Assembly (NCBI GenBank): GCA_037043455.1 | Contig: JAWPHD010007152.1 | Span: forward strand, 62,001 to 126,000 | Length of the DNA: 64,000 nucleotides | Direction: 5' to 3' | From: Cyrtodaria siliqua | Lineage: Eukaryota; Mollusca; Bivalvia; Adapedonta; Hiatellidae | In this document: positions 9,837 through 24,800 of the stretch, piece by piece | Position numbering within the stretch: position 1 is the first letter of the stretch | Layout of the letters: every line of letters starts with the position of its first letter | Translations under genes and position numbers: made by a program | Notes under the pieces: model-generated | Told to the model about the DNA's origin: nothing | Database searches by the model: none | Seen by the model: the letters and a program-made list of their open reading frames with translations, nothing else

Positions 9837-12800
9837 CTTCAATACAAAAAAGTAAAACCGGTATAGTTATTCATTACATTTATATGGGTTAACTATTAGG
9901 ATTTCTCAGGCAATGAAAGAAACATCATAATCACTAAATATTAGCTTAATGCGAACACAAAAATAACTAACTGTGATGTTGTCATGGCATCAATAAGTGT
10001 TGACGACGCTGACCTAATTTTCAGAGAACGTTCAACAAAGTGAAATACTTCTAAAAACTGACTTTAAATGCAATTAATAGATTATTTAACTGCTGATTTC
10101 GATTATAATGAAATTCTTCACTCGACGATCAGGAGGTTTTGTTTTCAAGATTTACTCGCATCCGCTCGTTATTGAAATAACGAATATATATTTTTCCTTG
10201 CAATAAGGGATGGAAGACATTATAGTTGTCATATAAAGATGAATTCTCTAAATTCTACATCGTGATGATACAATTCCCATGGGCATAACTTAAGAATATC
10301 GATTATGTTTCGCCCGTGTTTTTTATTTGTTTATTTGGTAAAACAAAAACGTTTTGAATATAGGCAAAAAAAAAAACGTTTTATATGTGACGCTAAAGTA
10401 TTTCCGCTTGGAACTTCCTCGCCAATGTCTGTACCATCAAAATCGACGAGGCAATTATGATTGCATTCGATAATTATTCATCAAAAAAAATATATTTCAC
10501 GTGAAAGTACTTCAATGAACTTAAAAGTTTTTTTTACAATGCGTATCACGTTGTTATGCCCCCACAACAGTATGGAGGGGATATATAGCGATTCCACGTC
10601 AAAACCGACCTTGTTTCTTCATAGTTTATGTTCGTGGATTGCTTTCAGGTGGTTCCATGTGCCATAGACACAGTTCTAGATATAGATATACTTTCAATAA
10701 AATTATACTCAAATACATTGGCTATGAGCCTTTAAATCATGTTCTGATTGTCAAAATAAAATCTAGTTCAGGCGCAGCTACCACGTCAACGTCAAAAAGG
10801 TGACTAAATGTAAAAGCAGGATACACCGCACAATACGTGTATTTAGCGACCGAGTGGTAACTAGATGGCAGAGACCAAAACAACGGTGGGCTTAGGATAA
10901 TTTTAGTTTAGCCATTTCCTTCCGGTATTATTCAAAAACAGTAATAGAAATTACCACAGGTGGCTGTATCGGTGTTGGGAACTAAAAAAAAAAAATCAAA
11001 AAAGTACAAAAATATATATTTATATTTGTTTCATGTTATTTATTGAAAACAAAACATATTTTACAGTTTCCTAAAAAAATGTCCCAGAGTATCGTAGTTT
11101 TAGACAAGGTCTGAAGCTCTCTCTGGTCAAAATTTGATACCTAACTTTTTTCATCAATTATTTCACTGGCCAAATTCCGAGAATTATCCACAACTCTGGG
11201 CTGGTTGTAACCGCAGGTGTATGTCGTTCTCGAAACCGATAACAATTCGATCAAACCGATTTTCTGTGACAAGTCAAAATGCTTCGGAAAACGCGATTTC
11301 TCTGCAGGTATACATCACTATGGAACAAAATGAAGCAAATATTCACCGCTTCTTGGTCATATATGATGCTTTCTTTTTTAAAGACAAAAGGAAAAGTTCA
11401 AAAAGCAAGCGTCGCAGATGATCATGACTATTTAAAACAATTGCAACCATTATTTGGTTTGGATATTCTAAGCTGACGATTGCTCGTCAAATACAGCAAT
11501 TTTAAAAAAAAGGTAAGCGTAATATTTATGTTTATTACTTGTTCCGTTGTTGAAAGCCCCTCGGATTGAATTTATTGACACTGGTACATTCGGGGAATCG
11601 CCACCAATAGCGGTGAATATGTGCTTTAGCTTGTTCCATATTGATGTATACCTACCGGGAAATCGCGTTTTTCAAGCATTTTGACTTGTCACAGAAAAAC
11701 GGTTTGATCGAATTGTTTTCGGTTTTCGGTTTCGAGAACGACATACATCTGCGGTTCCAACCAGCCCAGATTTGTGGATAATTCTCGGAATTTGACCAGT
11801 GAAATAATTGATGTAAACAATTAGGTATTAAATGTTGACAACAGAGAGCTTCAAACCTTGTCTATAACTAAGATACTCTGGGACATTTTTTTCAGGAAAA
11901 CTTAAAATATGTTTGTTTTCAACAAATAACAAGAAAAAAAAGAAGAAAAAAATTGTTCCCAACACCGATACAGCCACCTGTGGAAATTACAAGGTGTGAA
12001 TGTGTGTAAATATTTATTCATGATTTCCCCGACAATTCCGTCAACAGAAGGCAGATCAACGTCTTTTGAAAATAACGCAAACATATGTTACGTGATACTT
12101 TTTATCCGCTTATAAAGTGTTCCTGGTGTAAGAAAGCAAACTGCCTTAGTAAAAAGAGCAGATTTTAAAATATAGGCGCAGGATGACCAAGCAAAGCAAC
12201 TTCGTGGTGCGCATGTTGACATGGGTCAACATAATGAATTATATACAAATAAACAAATGCAATGTGACAAAATATACGTCATATATTGCCGTTTATATAT
12301 GTATATTGTATACTTGTGTACACATGGACCTAAAGGTCTTTTGTATTTTAAAATAAAACATAGCCAAACTGAATTTATATCGAAAAACCTACGCGGTTTC
12401 ATTTGCTCAAAAGATAATGTTTTATAGTTTTAAGATACTCTGCACTGGTTCCTTCTTCCATGTATCTACCAAGAAAGGTCATAGTATCTCAACGAGCCAG
12501 GTATCTGCCACAAAGGTCAGTATAATCTCAACGAGCCAGTCTCTGTCATGAAAGGCCGTAATATCTCAACGACCCCAGATATTTGCCACGTAAGGCCGTA
12601 GTATCTCAACGACACCTGAAATCTGCCACGTAAGGCCGTAGTATCTCAACGACACAGGTATTCTTTGCTACGAAAGACCGTAGTATATCAACGACACCAG
12701 ATATATGCCATGAAAGGCCGTATTATCTCAACGACACGAGGTATCTGCCACGAAATGTCGAAATATTGCAACGATACGAGGTATCTGTGCAACGACACGA

Positions 12801-15800
12801 GGCATCTGCCACGAAAGGTCGAAATATTGCAACAACACCAGGTATCTACCACGAAAGGTCGACATATTGCAACAACACCAGGTATCTGCCACGAAAGGTC
12901 GACATATTGCAACGACACCAGGTATCTGCGACGAAAGGCCGTAGTATCTCTGCGAACCGGTTATCTGTCACAACAGGCCGTAGTATTTCAGAAAACAATG
13001 TTACATATTCAGCCATTTTGAATCATTTAATATGCAAGTTTATACTTACCCAGTGATTCTCAAAGGAGTTCGACACAACTGACGGAGCGAGAGAACGAGC
13101 TGGGTTCACGCTTACCCCGGTAAAAGGTATCTGTAAAAGAAATAAAACAACGTACACACACCTTAAATTCACTAACCATATTAAAATAAATGTTTTTAGT
13201 TTCAATGAACATACATTTTTCTTAAGGAAACTGCGCAAATTAATAAACTAAGAAGGATCGTATCTCCTTGATCGAGGTAACCCTAATCGAGGTAAGCAAA
13301 CAAACATAAACCGATCCAAATGCATTTTAAGAGGCTCTAAATAAACAATTATGACGCACATGATCACCTTCGGCCTATTTTTGCTATATAACTTTCAGAT
13401 AACTTTCTGAAAGTTATATATGAGGGCTAGCGGAAGTTATTCGAAATTTCTTAATTTCCGGCTGTCCCTGGAACAAGGAATTTACATGGGAAAAACCCCA
13501 TCAAAATCATTTAGGCTGTACAATAGTTATTTCTCAACTGATTTTCAAAATTAAGGTATTTTTATTTACCACTAAAAACACTAGCTCTTATGACATAAAA
13601 TATATAATATATATTGATGGATGTTTTATTTAAATTATTTAAACTGCTCAAGCTACTGTAGAAAAAACAAGCTCTTACCCCGGCCAAATGGATGACTGTC
13701 ACGGTAAGTCCTATTCCTAGTGCTGGGCTGCCGAACAGTGGTCGGTTAGGGTCCGTACATCCAAATATAGACATGACCAGAATGAACGTGAAAATGATCT
13801 CGCATCCAAAACCCTGACCGACGGTTATGTCAGCAGCAACCGTGTTCAAACCAAGGTTACTATGAGCGCTTTCGTTGGTCACACTAGAAATAAATGTTAA
13901 CATTTTAAGAGTAATTGGTACCAAAACAAATACAAGAGAACCCCCTCATATTGTTATTCGGTTTCATATGAAATGTGCACATGCATTAAATAAGCCGCAG
14001 AATTATTATAATTTATGCAAATATCAGGACTGGAAAACACGAGGACTCGGTGTATTTATTGTTTTTAACTCATCAGTATGAAAACATAAGGGGTTATATT
14101 GCTGGCAGTTGTACATGTTATTAAACAAAAGCGAATTGGTCCATAAAACAAGAATTTAAAGTCAACATAAAGCATAATAAGATTTTATATTATTCGTATA
14201 TAGATTGACACCCATTATTCTTCCAGACCGCACCCAGCCTCTTTAAATGCTCAAACGCCATTGTTTCGAAACATATGGGTGTCTCAACGTTCTGTGTAAA
14301 TTATCTAATTGTAATACTTAAATAAAAACGCATGTAAATTACTTGGATATCGCAAATAGTAAACTAAGTTTCACCAATGTTTTACACGGATATCTCAAAT
14401 CTCAATTGAATTACATGGATAATCACAAAAAGTAAACTGAGTTTCACCAATGTTATACACGGATATATCAAATGGTAAACTGAGTTTCACGAAGGGCATA
14501 CAGTAAAATCTGAAATAGTTATATGAGTTTCACCAAGGGCGTAGATGGATATCCCAAATAGTGGACCGTTTCACCAATGTTATACATGGATATCTCAACT
14601 AGTTAATTGAATTTCGACAAAGTTATACAGGGATATCTCAAATAATAAACTGAATTTCACCAATGTTATACACGGATATCTCAAATAGTAATATGTTTTT
14701 TTAACCGACGCTATACACTAATATCTCAAATAGCAGACTGAGTTTCAACGACGGCAAATACGGATATCTCAAAAAGTAGACAGTGTTTCACCGAAGCCAT
14801 ACACAGACATCTGAAATAGCAGACTGAGTTTCGCCGACGGCGTACACGGATATCTCAAAAAGTAAACTGAGTTTCAAAGAAGGCAAATATATCTCAAAAA
14901 GTAAACAGAGTTTCACCGACGGCATATAAGGATATCGCAAATAGTAGAATGAGTTGGGTTCATCGACGGCAGACACGAATATCTCAAATAGTAAACTGAG
15001 GTGCACCGAAGGCAAACACTATATCTCAAATTGCAGACCAAGTTTCACCCACGGCAAACACGGATATCTCAAATAGTAGACTGAGTTTCACCGACGACAA
15101 AACACGGATATCTGAAATAGTAAAATGAGTGAGTTTCACCGATAGCAAACATGGATATCTCAAATAGTAGACTGACTTTTACCGACGGCAAACACGGATA
15201 TTTCAAATAGTAGAGCGAGTTTCACCGACGGTAAACACGGATATCTCAAATAGTAGACGCATACACGGATATCTCAAAAGGTAGACAGAGTTTCACCGGC
15301 GGCATACACAGCTATCGAAATAGTAGAATGAGTCAGTTTCACCTACGGCAAACACGGATATCTCAAATAGTAGATTGAATTTCACCGACGGCAAACACGG
15401 ATATCTCAAATAGTAGACTGAGTTTCACCGACGGCAAACACGAATATCTCAAACAGTAGACGCATACACGGATATCTCAAAAAGTAGACAGAGTTTCACA
15501 GACGGCATACACAGGTATCTCAAATAGTAGAATGAGTCAGTTTCACCTACGGCAAACACGGATATCTCAAATAGTAGACTGAGTTTCACCGACGGCATAC
15601 ACAGATATCTCAAATAGTAGATTGAATTTCACCGACGGCAAACACGGATATCTCAAATAGTAGACTGAGATTCACCGACGGCAAACACGAATATCTCAAA
15701 CAGTAGACGCATACACGGATATCTCAAAAAGTAGACAGAGTTTCACAGACGGCATACACAGGTATCTCAAATAGTAGAATGAGTCAGTTTCACCTACGGC

Positions 15801-18800
15801 AAACACGGATATCTCAAATAGTAGACTGAGTTTCACCGACGGCAAACACGGATATCTCAAATAATAGATGAGATTCACCGACGGCAAACACGGATATCTC
15901 AAAAAGTAGATTGAGTTTCACCGACCGCAACCGCAGATATCTGAAATAGTTGACTGAGTTTTACCGACCGGCAAACACGGATATCTCAAATAGTAGACTG
16001 AGTTTCACCGACGGCAAACACGGATATCTCAAATAATAGATGAGATTCACCGACGGCAAACACGGATATCTCAAAAAGTAGACTGAGTTTCACCGACCGC
16101 AACCGCGGATATCTGAAATAGTTGACTGAGTTTTACCGACCGGCAAACACGGATATCTCAAAAGGTAGACTGAGTTTCACCAACTGTATACACGGATATC
16201 TCATTTATTACATTGAGTTTCACCAACGGTATACATGGATTTCTCAAATACTAAACGAGGTTTTACCAAGTTTATACACGGATATCTCAAATATTTACCA
16301 CACTGAGGTTCACCGACGGCATACACGGATTTCTCCAAAAATACTAAACTGAGTTTCACCGACGGTATACAATGATATTCAAATAGTAGATTGAGTTTCA
16401 CCGACGTTATACATGGGTATCACAAATACTAAACTGAGTTTCACCGACGGTATACACTGATATTCAAATAGTAGACTTGAGTTTCACCGACGTTATACAT
16501 GGGTATCACAAATACTAAACTGAGTTCCACCGACGGTATACACTGATATTCAAATAGTAGACTGAGTTTCACCGACATTATACATAGGTATTACAAATAC
16601 TAAACTGAGTTTCACCGACGGTATACACTGATATTCAAATAGTAAACTGAGTTTCACCGACGTTATACATGGGTATCACAAATACTAAACTGAGTTTCAC
16701 CGACGGTATACACTGATATTCAAATACATGGGTATCACAAATAATAAACTGAGTTTCACCGACGGTATACACTGATATTCAAATAGTAGATTGAGTTTCA
16801 CCGACGTTATACATGGGTATCACAAATACTAAACTGAGTTCCACCGACGGTATACACTGATATTCAAATAGTAGACTTGAGTTTCACCGACGTTATACAT
16901 GGGTATCACAAATACTAAACTGAGTTTCACCGACGGTATACACTGATATTCAAATAGTAGACTGAGTTTCACCGACGTTATACATGGGTATCACAAATAC
17001 TAAACTGAGTTTCACCGACGGTATACACTGATATTCAAATAGTAGACTGAGTTTCACCGACATTATACATAGGTATTGCAAATACTAAACTGAGTTTCAC
17101 CGACGGTATACACTGATATTCAAATAGTAAACTGAGTTTCATCGACGTTATACATGGGTATCACAAATACTAAACTGAGTTTCACCGACTGTATACACTG
17201 ATATTCAAATACATGGGTATCACAAATACTAAACTGAGTTTCACCGACGGTATACACTGATAATCAAGTAGTAAACGGAGTTTTACCGACGTTATACATG
17301 GGTATCACAAATACTAAAACTGAGTTTCACCGACGGTATACACCGATATTCAAATACTAAACTGAGTTTTACCGACGGTATACACTGATATTCAAATAGT
17401 AGACTGAGTTTCACCGACGTTATACATGGGTATCACAAATACTAAACTGAGTTTCACCGACGGTATACACTGATATTCAAATAGTAAACTGAGTTTCACC
17501 GATGTTATACATGGGTATCACAAAAACTAGACTGAGTTTCACCGACGGTATACACTGATATTCAAATAGTAAACTGAGTTTCACCGACGTTATACACGGG
17601 TATCACAAATACTAAACTGAGTCTACCAACGGTCATCAATAAGCCGTCCCTGTATAACAATTTGAATACAGAGTAACAAGAATAACTTATCTTTGTTCTT
17701 ACGGGTGGCGGGAGGTGTGCAATGCTAGTTCTACCCAGGAAAAATGGGTGGTCTGCCTCCACCACAAAAGACGACGGTCATATATAACCTTACATGTTTT
17801 TAAAATGACTTAAAATACCATACAAACAAATACACTTATCTTTGAATGTATACAACGCGCTATGTGTAAAGTTGTATGCACATGTTTTGTCTGGAAATAG
17901 TGCCAGATGTGTTTAAATGATGTAGTAATGGTATGAACGAAAGTCGGCTAGTCTGATTGCAGTATATCAATTGTTTATTGAATAAAAAATATATACTTAT
18001 ATAGACAAATATGAAGCTAAGTGTTCAGATAAAACGTTCACATGTGAATTTATAAAACGGACAGTTTTTAGTAAACACAAGAAACATATGTTTTATGAGA
18101 TAAGATATTTTGGAAAACGTTAAAGGGACACAGGATAATCTTGAAGTAGTCATCAAGAAATCGACAAAACCTATATGGGCGCTCAACAAATCCAAAATCA
18201 TTCAAGCGAAACGCCCTGCGCCTTTTACTGATACTTCTTATCAACTTGCAAAAAAATAGGATGAAAGGAGGAAGGGGTGAGCGGACAAGAAAAGCCGGAC
18301 GGACGGACATACGGACGGACATACGGTCGGACGGTGGCAACCATATTTCGCGGAGCATATCAATAAGTAGTTTGTTTTAATCAAGCATCCGACATTACGT
18401 GGACCAAGTATTAACTTTCATACCCAATCCAACCCCTTCTCCAAGAAGCGAAAACATGGTTGGTTTGGATATGAAATAAAACCTTAATTTCGGCATAAAA
18501 CGTTTGTTTATATAATTGTAAAAATTAAGACATTTAGTTGGTAATTTTAAACAGGATTTTTTCAAAAAACACTGTTTTTAAACGTATTTTATTGTCGAAA
18601 TATCCGTTATAATAAAATTCTGCTAATATCAGCTTTCCCATGGCGGGACCACGTAATGATTTTCACGTTAAACATGCTTGCATATATTTAAATAAAAGGT
18701 AATAAAAATGTGAAAAAGATTAATGATTCTTTGTAATTTTACTAAAGGTTTAACATATATTATTGGTGCTATATACTCGACACTTCTTTGTAATTATATT

Positions 18801-21800
18801 AAAGGTTTAACATATATTATTGGTGCTGTATAATCGACACTTATCTTTGTAATTCTACTAAAGGTTTAACATATATTATTGGTGCTATATAATCGACACT
18901 TATCTTTGTAATTCTACCAAAGGTTTAACATATATTATTGGTGCTATAAACTCGACACTTATCTTTGTAATTCTAATGAAGGTTTAACATATATTATTGG
19001 TGCTATATAATCGACACTTATCTTTGTAATTCTACTAAAGTTTTAACATATATTATTGGTGCTATATACTCGACACTTATCTTTGTAATTCTACTAAAGG
19101 TTTAACATATATTATTGGTACTATATAGTCGAAACTTATCTTTGTAATTCTACTAAAGGTTTAACATATATTATTGGTGCTGTATAATCGACACTTATCT
19201 TTGTAATTCTACTAAAGGTTTAACATATATTATTGGTGCTATATACTCGACACTTATCTTTGTAATTCTACTAAAGGTTTAACATATATTATTGGTGCTA
19301 TATACTCGACACTTATCTTTGTAATTCTACTAAAGGTTTAACATATATTATTGGTGCTGTTTAATCGACACTTATCTTTGTAATTCTACTGAAGGTTTAA
19401 CATATATTATTGGTGCTATATAGTCGACATTTATCTTTGTAATTCTACTAAAAGTTTAACATATTATTGGTGCTATATAATTGACACTTATCTTTGTAAT
19501 TCTACTAAAGGTTTAACATATATTATTGGTGCTATATAATCGACACTTATCTTTGTAATTCTACTAAAGGTTTAATATATATTATTGGTGCTGTATAATC
19601 GACACTTATCTTTGTAATTCTACTAAAGGTTTAACATATATTATTGGTGTTCTATAATCGACACTTATCTTTGTAATTCTACTAAAGGTTTAACATATGT
19701 TATTGGTGTTCTATAATCGACACTTATCTTTGTAATTCTACTAAAGGTTTAACATATATTATTGGTGCTATATACTCGACACTTATCTTTGTAATTATAT
19801 TAAAGGTTTAACATATATTATTGGTGCTGTATAATCGACACTTATCTTTGTAATTCTACTAAAGGTTTAACATATATTATTGGTGCTATATACTCGACAC
19901 TTATCTTTGTAAATCTACTAAAGGTTTAACATATATTATTGGTGCTATATACTCGACACTTATCTTTGTAATTCTACTAAAGGTTTAACATATATTATTG
20001 GTGCTGTTTAATCGACACTTATCTTTGTAATTCTACTGAAGGTTTAACATATATTATTGGTGCTATATAGTCGACATTTATCTTTGTAATTCTACTAAAA
20101 GTTTAACATATTATTGGTGCTATATAATTGACACTTATCTTTGTAATTCTACTAAAGGTTTAACATATATTATTGGTGCTATATAATCGACACTTATCTT
20201 TGTAATTCTACTAAAGGTTTAATATATATTATTGGTGCTGTATAATCGACACTTATCTTTGTAATTCTACTAAAGGTTTAACATATATTATTGGTGTTCT
20301 ATAATCGACACTTATCTTTGTAATTCTACTAAAGGTTTAACATATATTATTGGTGTTCTATAATCGACACTTATCTTTGCAATTCTACTAAAGGTTTAAC
20401 ATATATTATTGGTGTTCTATAATCGACACTTATCTTTGTAATTCTACTAAAGGTTTAACATATATTATTGGTGCTATATACTCGACACTTATCTTTGTAA
20501 TTCTACTAAAGGTTTAACATAAATTATTGGTGCTATATAGTCGACACTTATCTTTGTAATTCTACTAAAAGTTTAACATATTATTGGTGCTATATAATTG
20601 ACACTTATCTTTGTAATTCTACTAAAGGTTTAACATATATTATTGGTGCTATATAATCGACACTAATCTTTGTAATTCTACTAAAGGTTTAATACATATT
20701 ATTGGTGCTGTATAATCGACACTTATCTTTGTAATTCTACTAAAGGTTTAACATATATTATTGGTGTTCTATAATCGACACTTATCTTTGTAATTCTACT
20801 AAAGGTTTAACATATATTATTTGTGCTATATAGTCGAAACTTATCTTTGTAACTCTACTAAAGGTTTAACATATATTATTGGTGCTGTATAATCGACACT
20901 TATCTTTGTAATTCTACTAAAGGTTTAACATATATTATTGGTGCTATATACTCGACACTTATCTTTGTAATTCTACTAAAGGTTTAACATATATTATTGG
21001 TGCTATATACTCGACACTTATCTTTGTAATTCTACTAATGGTTTAACATATATTATTGGTGCTGTTTAATCGACACTTATCTTTGTAATTCTACTAAAGG
21101 TTGAACATATATTATTGGTGCTATATAGTCGACATTTATCTTTGTAATTCTACTAAAAGTTTAACATATTATTGGTGCTATATAATTGACACTTATCTTT
21201 GTAATTCTACTAAAGGTTTAACATATATTATTGGTGCTATATAATCGACACTTATCTTTGTAATTCTACTAAAGGTTTAATATATATTATTGGTGCTGTA
21301 TAATCGACACTTATCTTTGTAATTCTACTAAAGGTTTAACATATATTATTGGTGTTCTATAATCGACACTTATCTTTGTAATTCTACTAAAGGTTTAACA
21401 TACATTATTGGTGTTCTATAATCGACACATATCTTTGCAATTCTACTAAAGGTTTAACATATATTATTGGTGTTCTATAATCGACACTTATCTTTGTAAT
21501 TCTACTAAAGGTTTAACATATATTATTGGTGCTATATAGTCGACACTTATCTTTGTAATTCTACTAAAAGTTCAACATATTATTGGTGCTATATAATTGA
21601 CACTTATCTTTGTAATTCTACTAAAGGTTTAACATATATTATTGGTGCTATATAATCGACACTTATCTTTGTAATTCTACTAAAGGTTTAATATATATTA
21701 TAGGTGCTGTATGATCGACACTTATCTTTGTAATTCTACTAAAGGTTTAACATATATTATTGGTGTTCTATAATCGACACTTATCTTTGTTATTCTACTA

Positions 21801-24800
21801 AATGTTTAACATATATTATTGGTGTTCTATAATCGACACTTATCTTTGCAATTCTACTAAAGGTTTAACATATATTATTGGTGCTATATAATAGACACAT
21901 ATCTTTATAATTCTACTAAAGTTTTAACATATATTATTGGTGCTGTATAATCGACACTTATCGTTGTAATTCTACTAAAGGTTTAACATATATTATTGGT
22001 GCTGTATACTCGACACTTATCTTTGTAATTCTACTAAAGGTTTAACATATATTATTGGTGCTATATAATCGACACTTATCTTTGTAATTTTACTAAAGGT
22101 TTAACATATATTATTGGTGCTATATAATCGACACTTATCTTTGTTATTCTTCTAAAGGTTTAACATATATTATTGGTGCTGTATAATCGACACTTATCTT
22201 TGTAATTCTACTAAAGGTTTAACATATATTATTGGTGCTATATAATCCACACTTATCTTTGTAATTCTACTAAAGTTTTAACATAAATTATTGGTGTTAT
22301 ATAATCGACACTTATCTCTGTAATTCTACTAAAGGTTTAACATATATTATTGGTGCTATATAATCGACACTTATCTGTGTTATTCTACTAAAGGTTTAAC
22401 ATATATTATTGGTGTTATATAATCGACACTTATCTTTGTAATTCTACTAAAGGTTTAACGTATATTATTGGTGCTTTATAATAGACACTTATCTTTGTAA
22501 TTCTACTACGGTTTAACATATATTATTGGTGCTATATAATCGACACATATCTTTGTAATTCTACTATAGGTTTAACATATATTATTGGTGCTGTATAATC
22601 GACACTTATCGTTGTAATTCTACTATAGGTCTAACATATATTATTGGTGCTGTATAATCGACACTTATCTTTGTAATTCTACTAAAGGTTTAACATATAT
22701 TATTGGTGCTATATAATCGACACTTATCTTTGTAATTCTATTAAAGGTTTGACATATATCATTGGTGCTATATAATCGACACTTATCTTTGTAATTCTAC
22801 TAAAGGTTTAACATATTTTATTGGTGCTGTATAATCGACACTTATCTTTGTAATTCTACTTAAGGTTTAATATATATATTGGTGCTATATAATCGACACT
22901 TATCGTTGTAATTTTATTAAAGGTTTAACATATATTATTGGTGCTATATAATCGACACTTATCGTTGTAATTCTACTAAAGGTTTAACATATATTATTGG
23001 TACTATAAGACACTTATCTTTGTAATTCTACTAAATGTTTAACATATATTATTGGTGCTATATAATCGACACTTATCGTTGTAATTCTACTAAAGGTTTA
23101 ACATATATTATTGGTACTATAAGACACTTATCTTTGTAATTCTACTAAATGTTTAACATATATTATTGGTGCTATATAATCGACACTTATCTTTGTAATT
23201 CTACTAAAGGTTTACCATACATTATTGGTGCTATATAATCGACACTTATCTTTGTAATTCTACTAAAGGTTTAACATATATTATTGCTGCTATATAATCG
23301 ACACTTATCGTTGTAATTCTACTAAAGGTTTAACATATATTATTGGTGCTATAAAATCGACACTTATCTTTGTAATACTACTAAAGGTTTAACATATATT
23401 ATTTGTGCTATATAATCGACACTTATCTTTGTAATTTTACTAAAGGTTTACCATACATTATTGGTGCTATATAATCGACACTTATCTTTGTAACTCTACT
23501 AAAGGTTTAACATATATTATTGGTGCTATATAATCGACACTTATCTTTGTTATTCTACTAAAGGTTTACATATATTATTGGTGCTATATAATCGACACTT
23601 ATCTTTGTAATTTTACTAAAGGTTTAATATATATTATTGGTGCTATAAAATCGACACTTATCGTTGTAATTTTACTAAAGGTTTAACATATATTATTGGT
23701 GCTATATAATCGACACTTATCTTTGTAATTCTACTAAAGGTTTAACTTATATTATTGGTGCTATATAATCGACACTTATCTTTGTAATTCTACTAAAGGT
23801 TTAACATATATTATTGGTGCTATATAATCGAAACTTATCTTTGTAATTTTACTAAAGTTTTAACATATATTATTGGTGCTATATAATCGACTCTTATCTT
23901 AGTAATTCTACTAAAGGTTTAACATATATTATTGGTGCTATGTAATCGACACTTATCTTTGTAATTTTACTAAAGTTTTAACATATATTATTGGTGCTAT
24001 ATAATCGACTCTTATCTTAGTAATTCTACTAAAGGTTTAACATATATTATTGGTGCTATATAATCGACACTTATCTTAGTAATTCTACTAAAGGTTTAAC
24101 GTATATTATTGGTGCTATATAATCGACACTTATCTTAGTAATTCTACTAAAGGTTTAACATATATTATTGGTGCTATATAATCGACACTTATCTTAGTAA
24201 TTCTACTAAAGGTTTAACATATATTATTGGTGCTATATAATCGACACTTATCTTAGTAATTCTACTAAAGGTTTAATATATATTATTGGTGCTATATAAT
24301 CGACACTTATCTTTGTAATTCTACTAAAGGTTTAACATATATGATTGGTGCTATATAATCGACACTTATCTTTGTAATTTTACTAAAGGTTTATCATATA
24401 TTATTGGTGCTATATAATCGACACTTATCGTTGTAATTCTACTAAAGGTTTAACATATATTATTGGTACTATAAGACACTTATCTTTGTAATTCTACTAA
24501 ATGTTTAACATATATTATTGGTGCTATATAATCGACACTTATCGTTGTAATTCTACTAAAGGTTTAACATATATTATTGGTACTATAAGACACTTATCTT
24601 TGTAATTCTACTAAATGTTTAACATATATTATTGGTGCTATATAATCGACACTTATCTTTGTAATTCTACTAAAGGTTTACCATACATTATTGGTGCTAT
24701 ATAATCGACACTTATCTTTGTAATTCTACTAAAGGTTTAACATATATTATTGCTGCTATATAATCGACACTTATCGTTGTAATTTTATTAAAGGTTTAAC

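Noticed and set aside
11902..12084. Possible extra aquaporin exon at the edge of the foldback element
   Set aside because: An acceptor-like TTATTTTCAAAAG precedes it, but exons 4 and 5 already join in frame and the frame runs into the transposon terminus.
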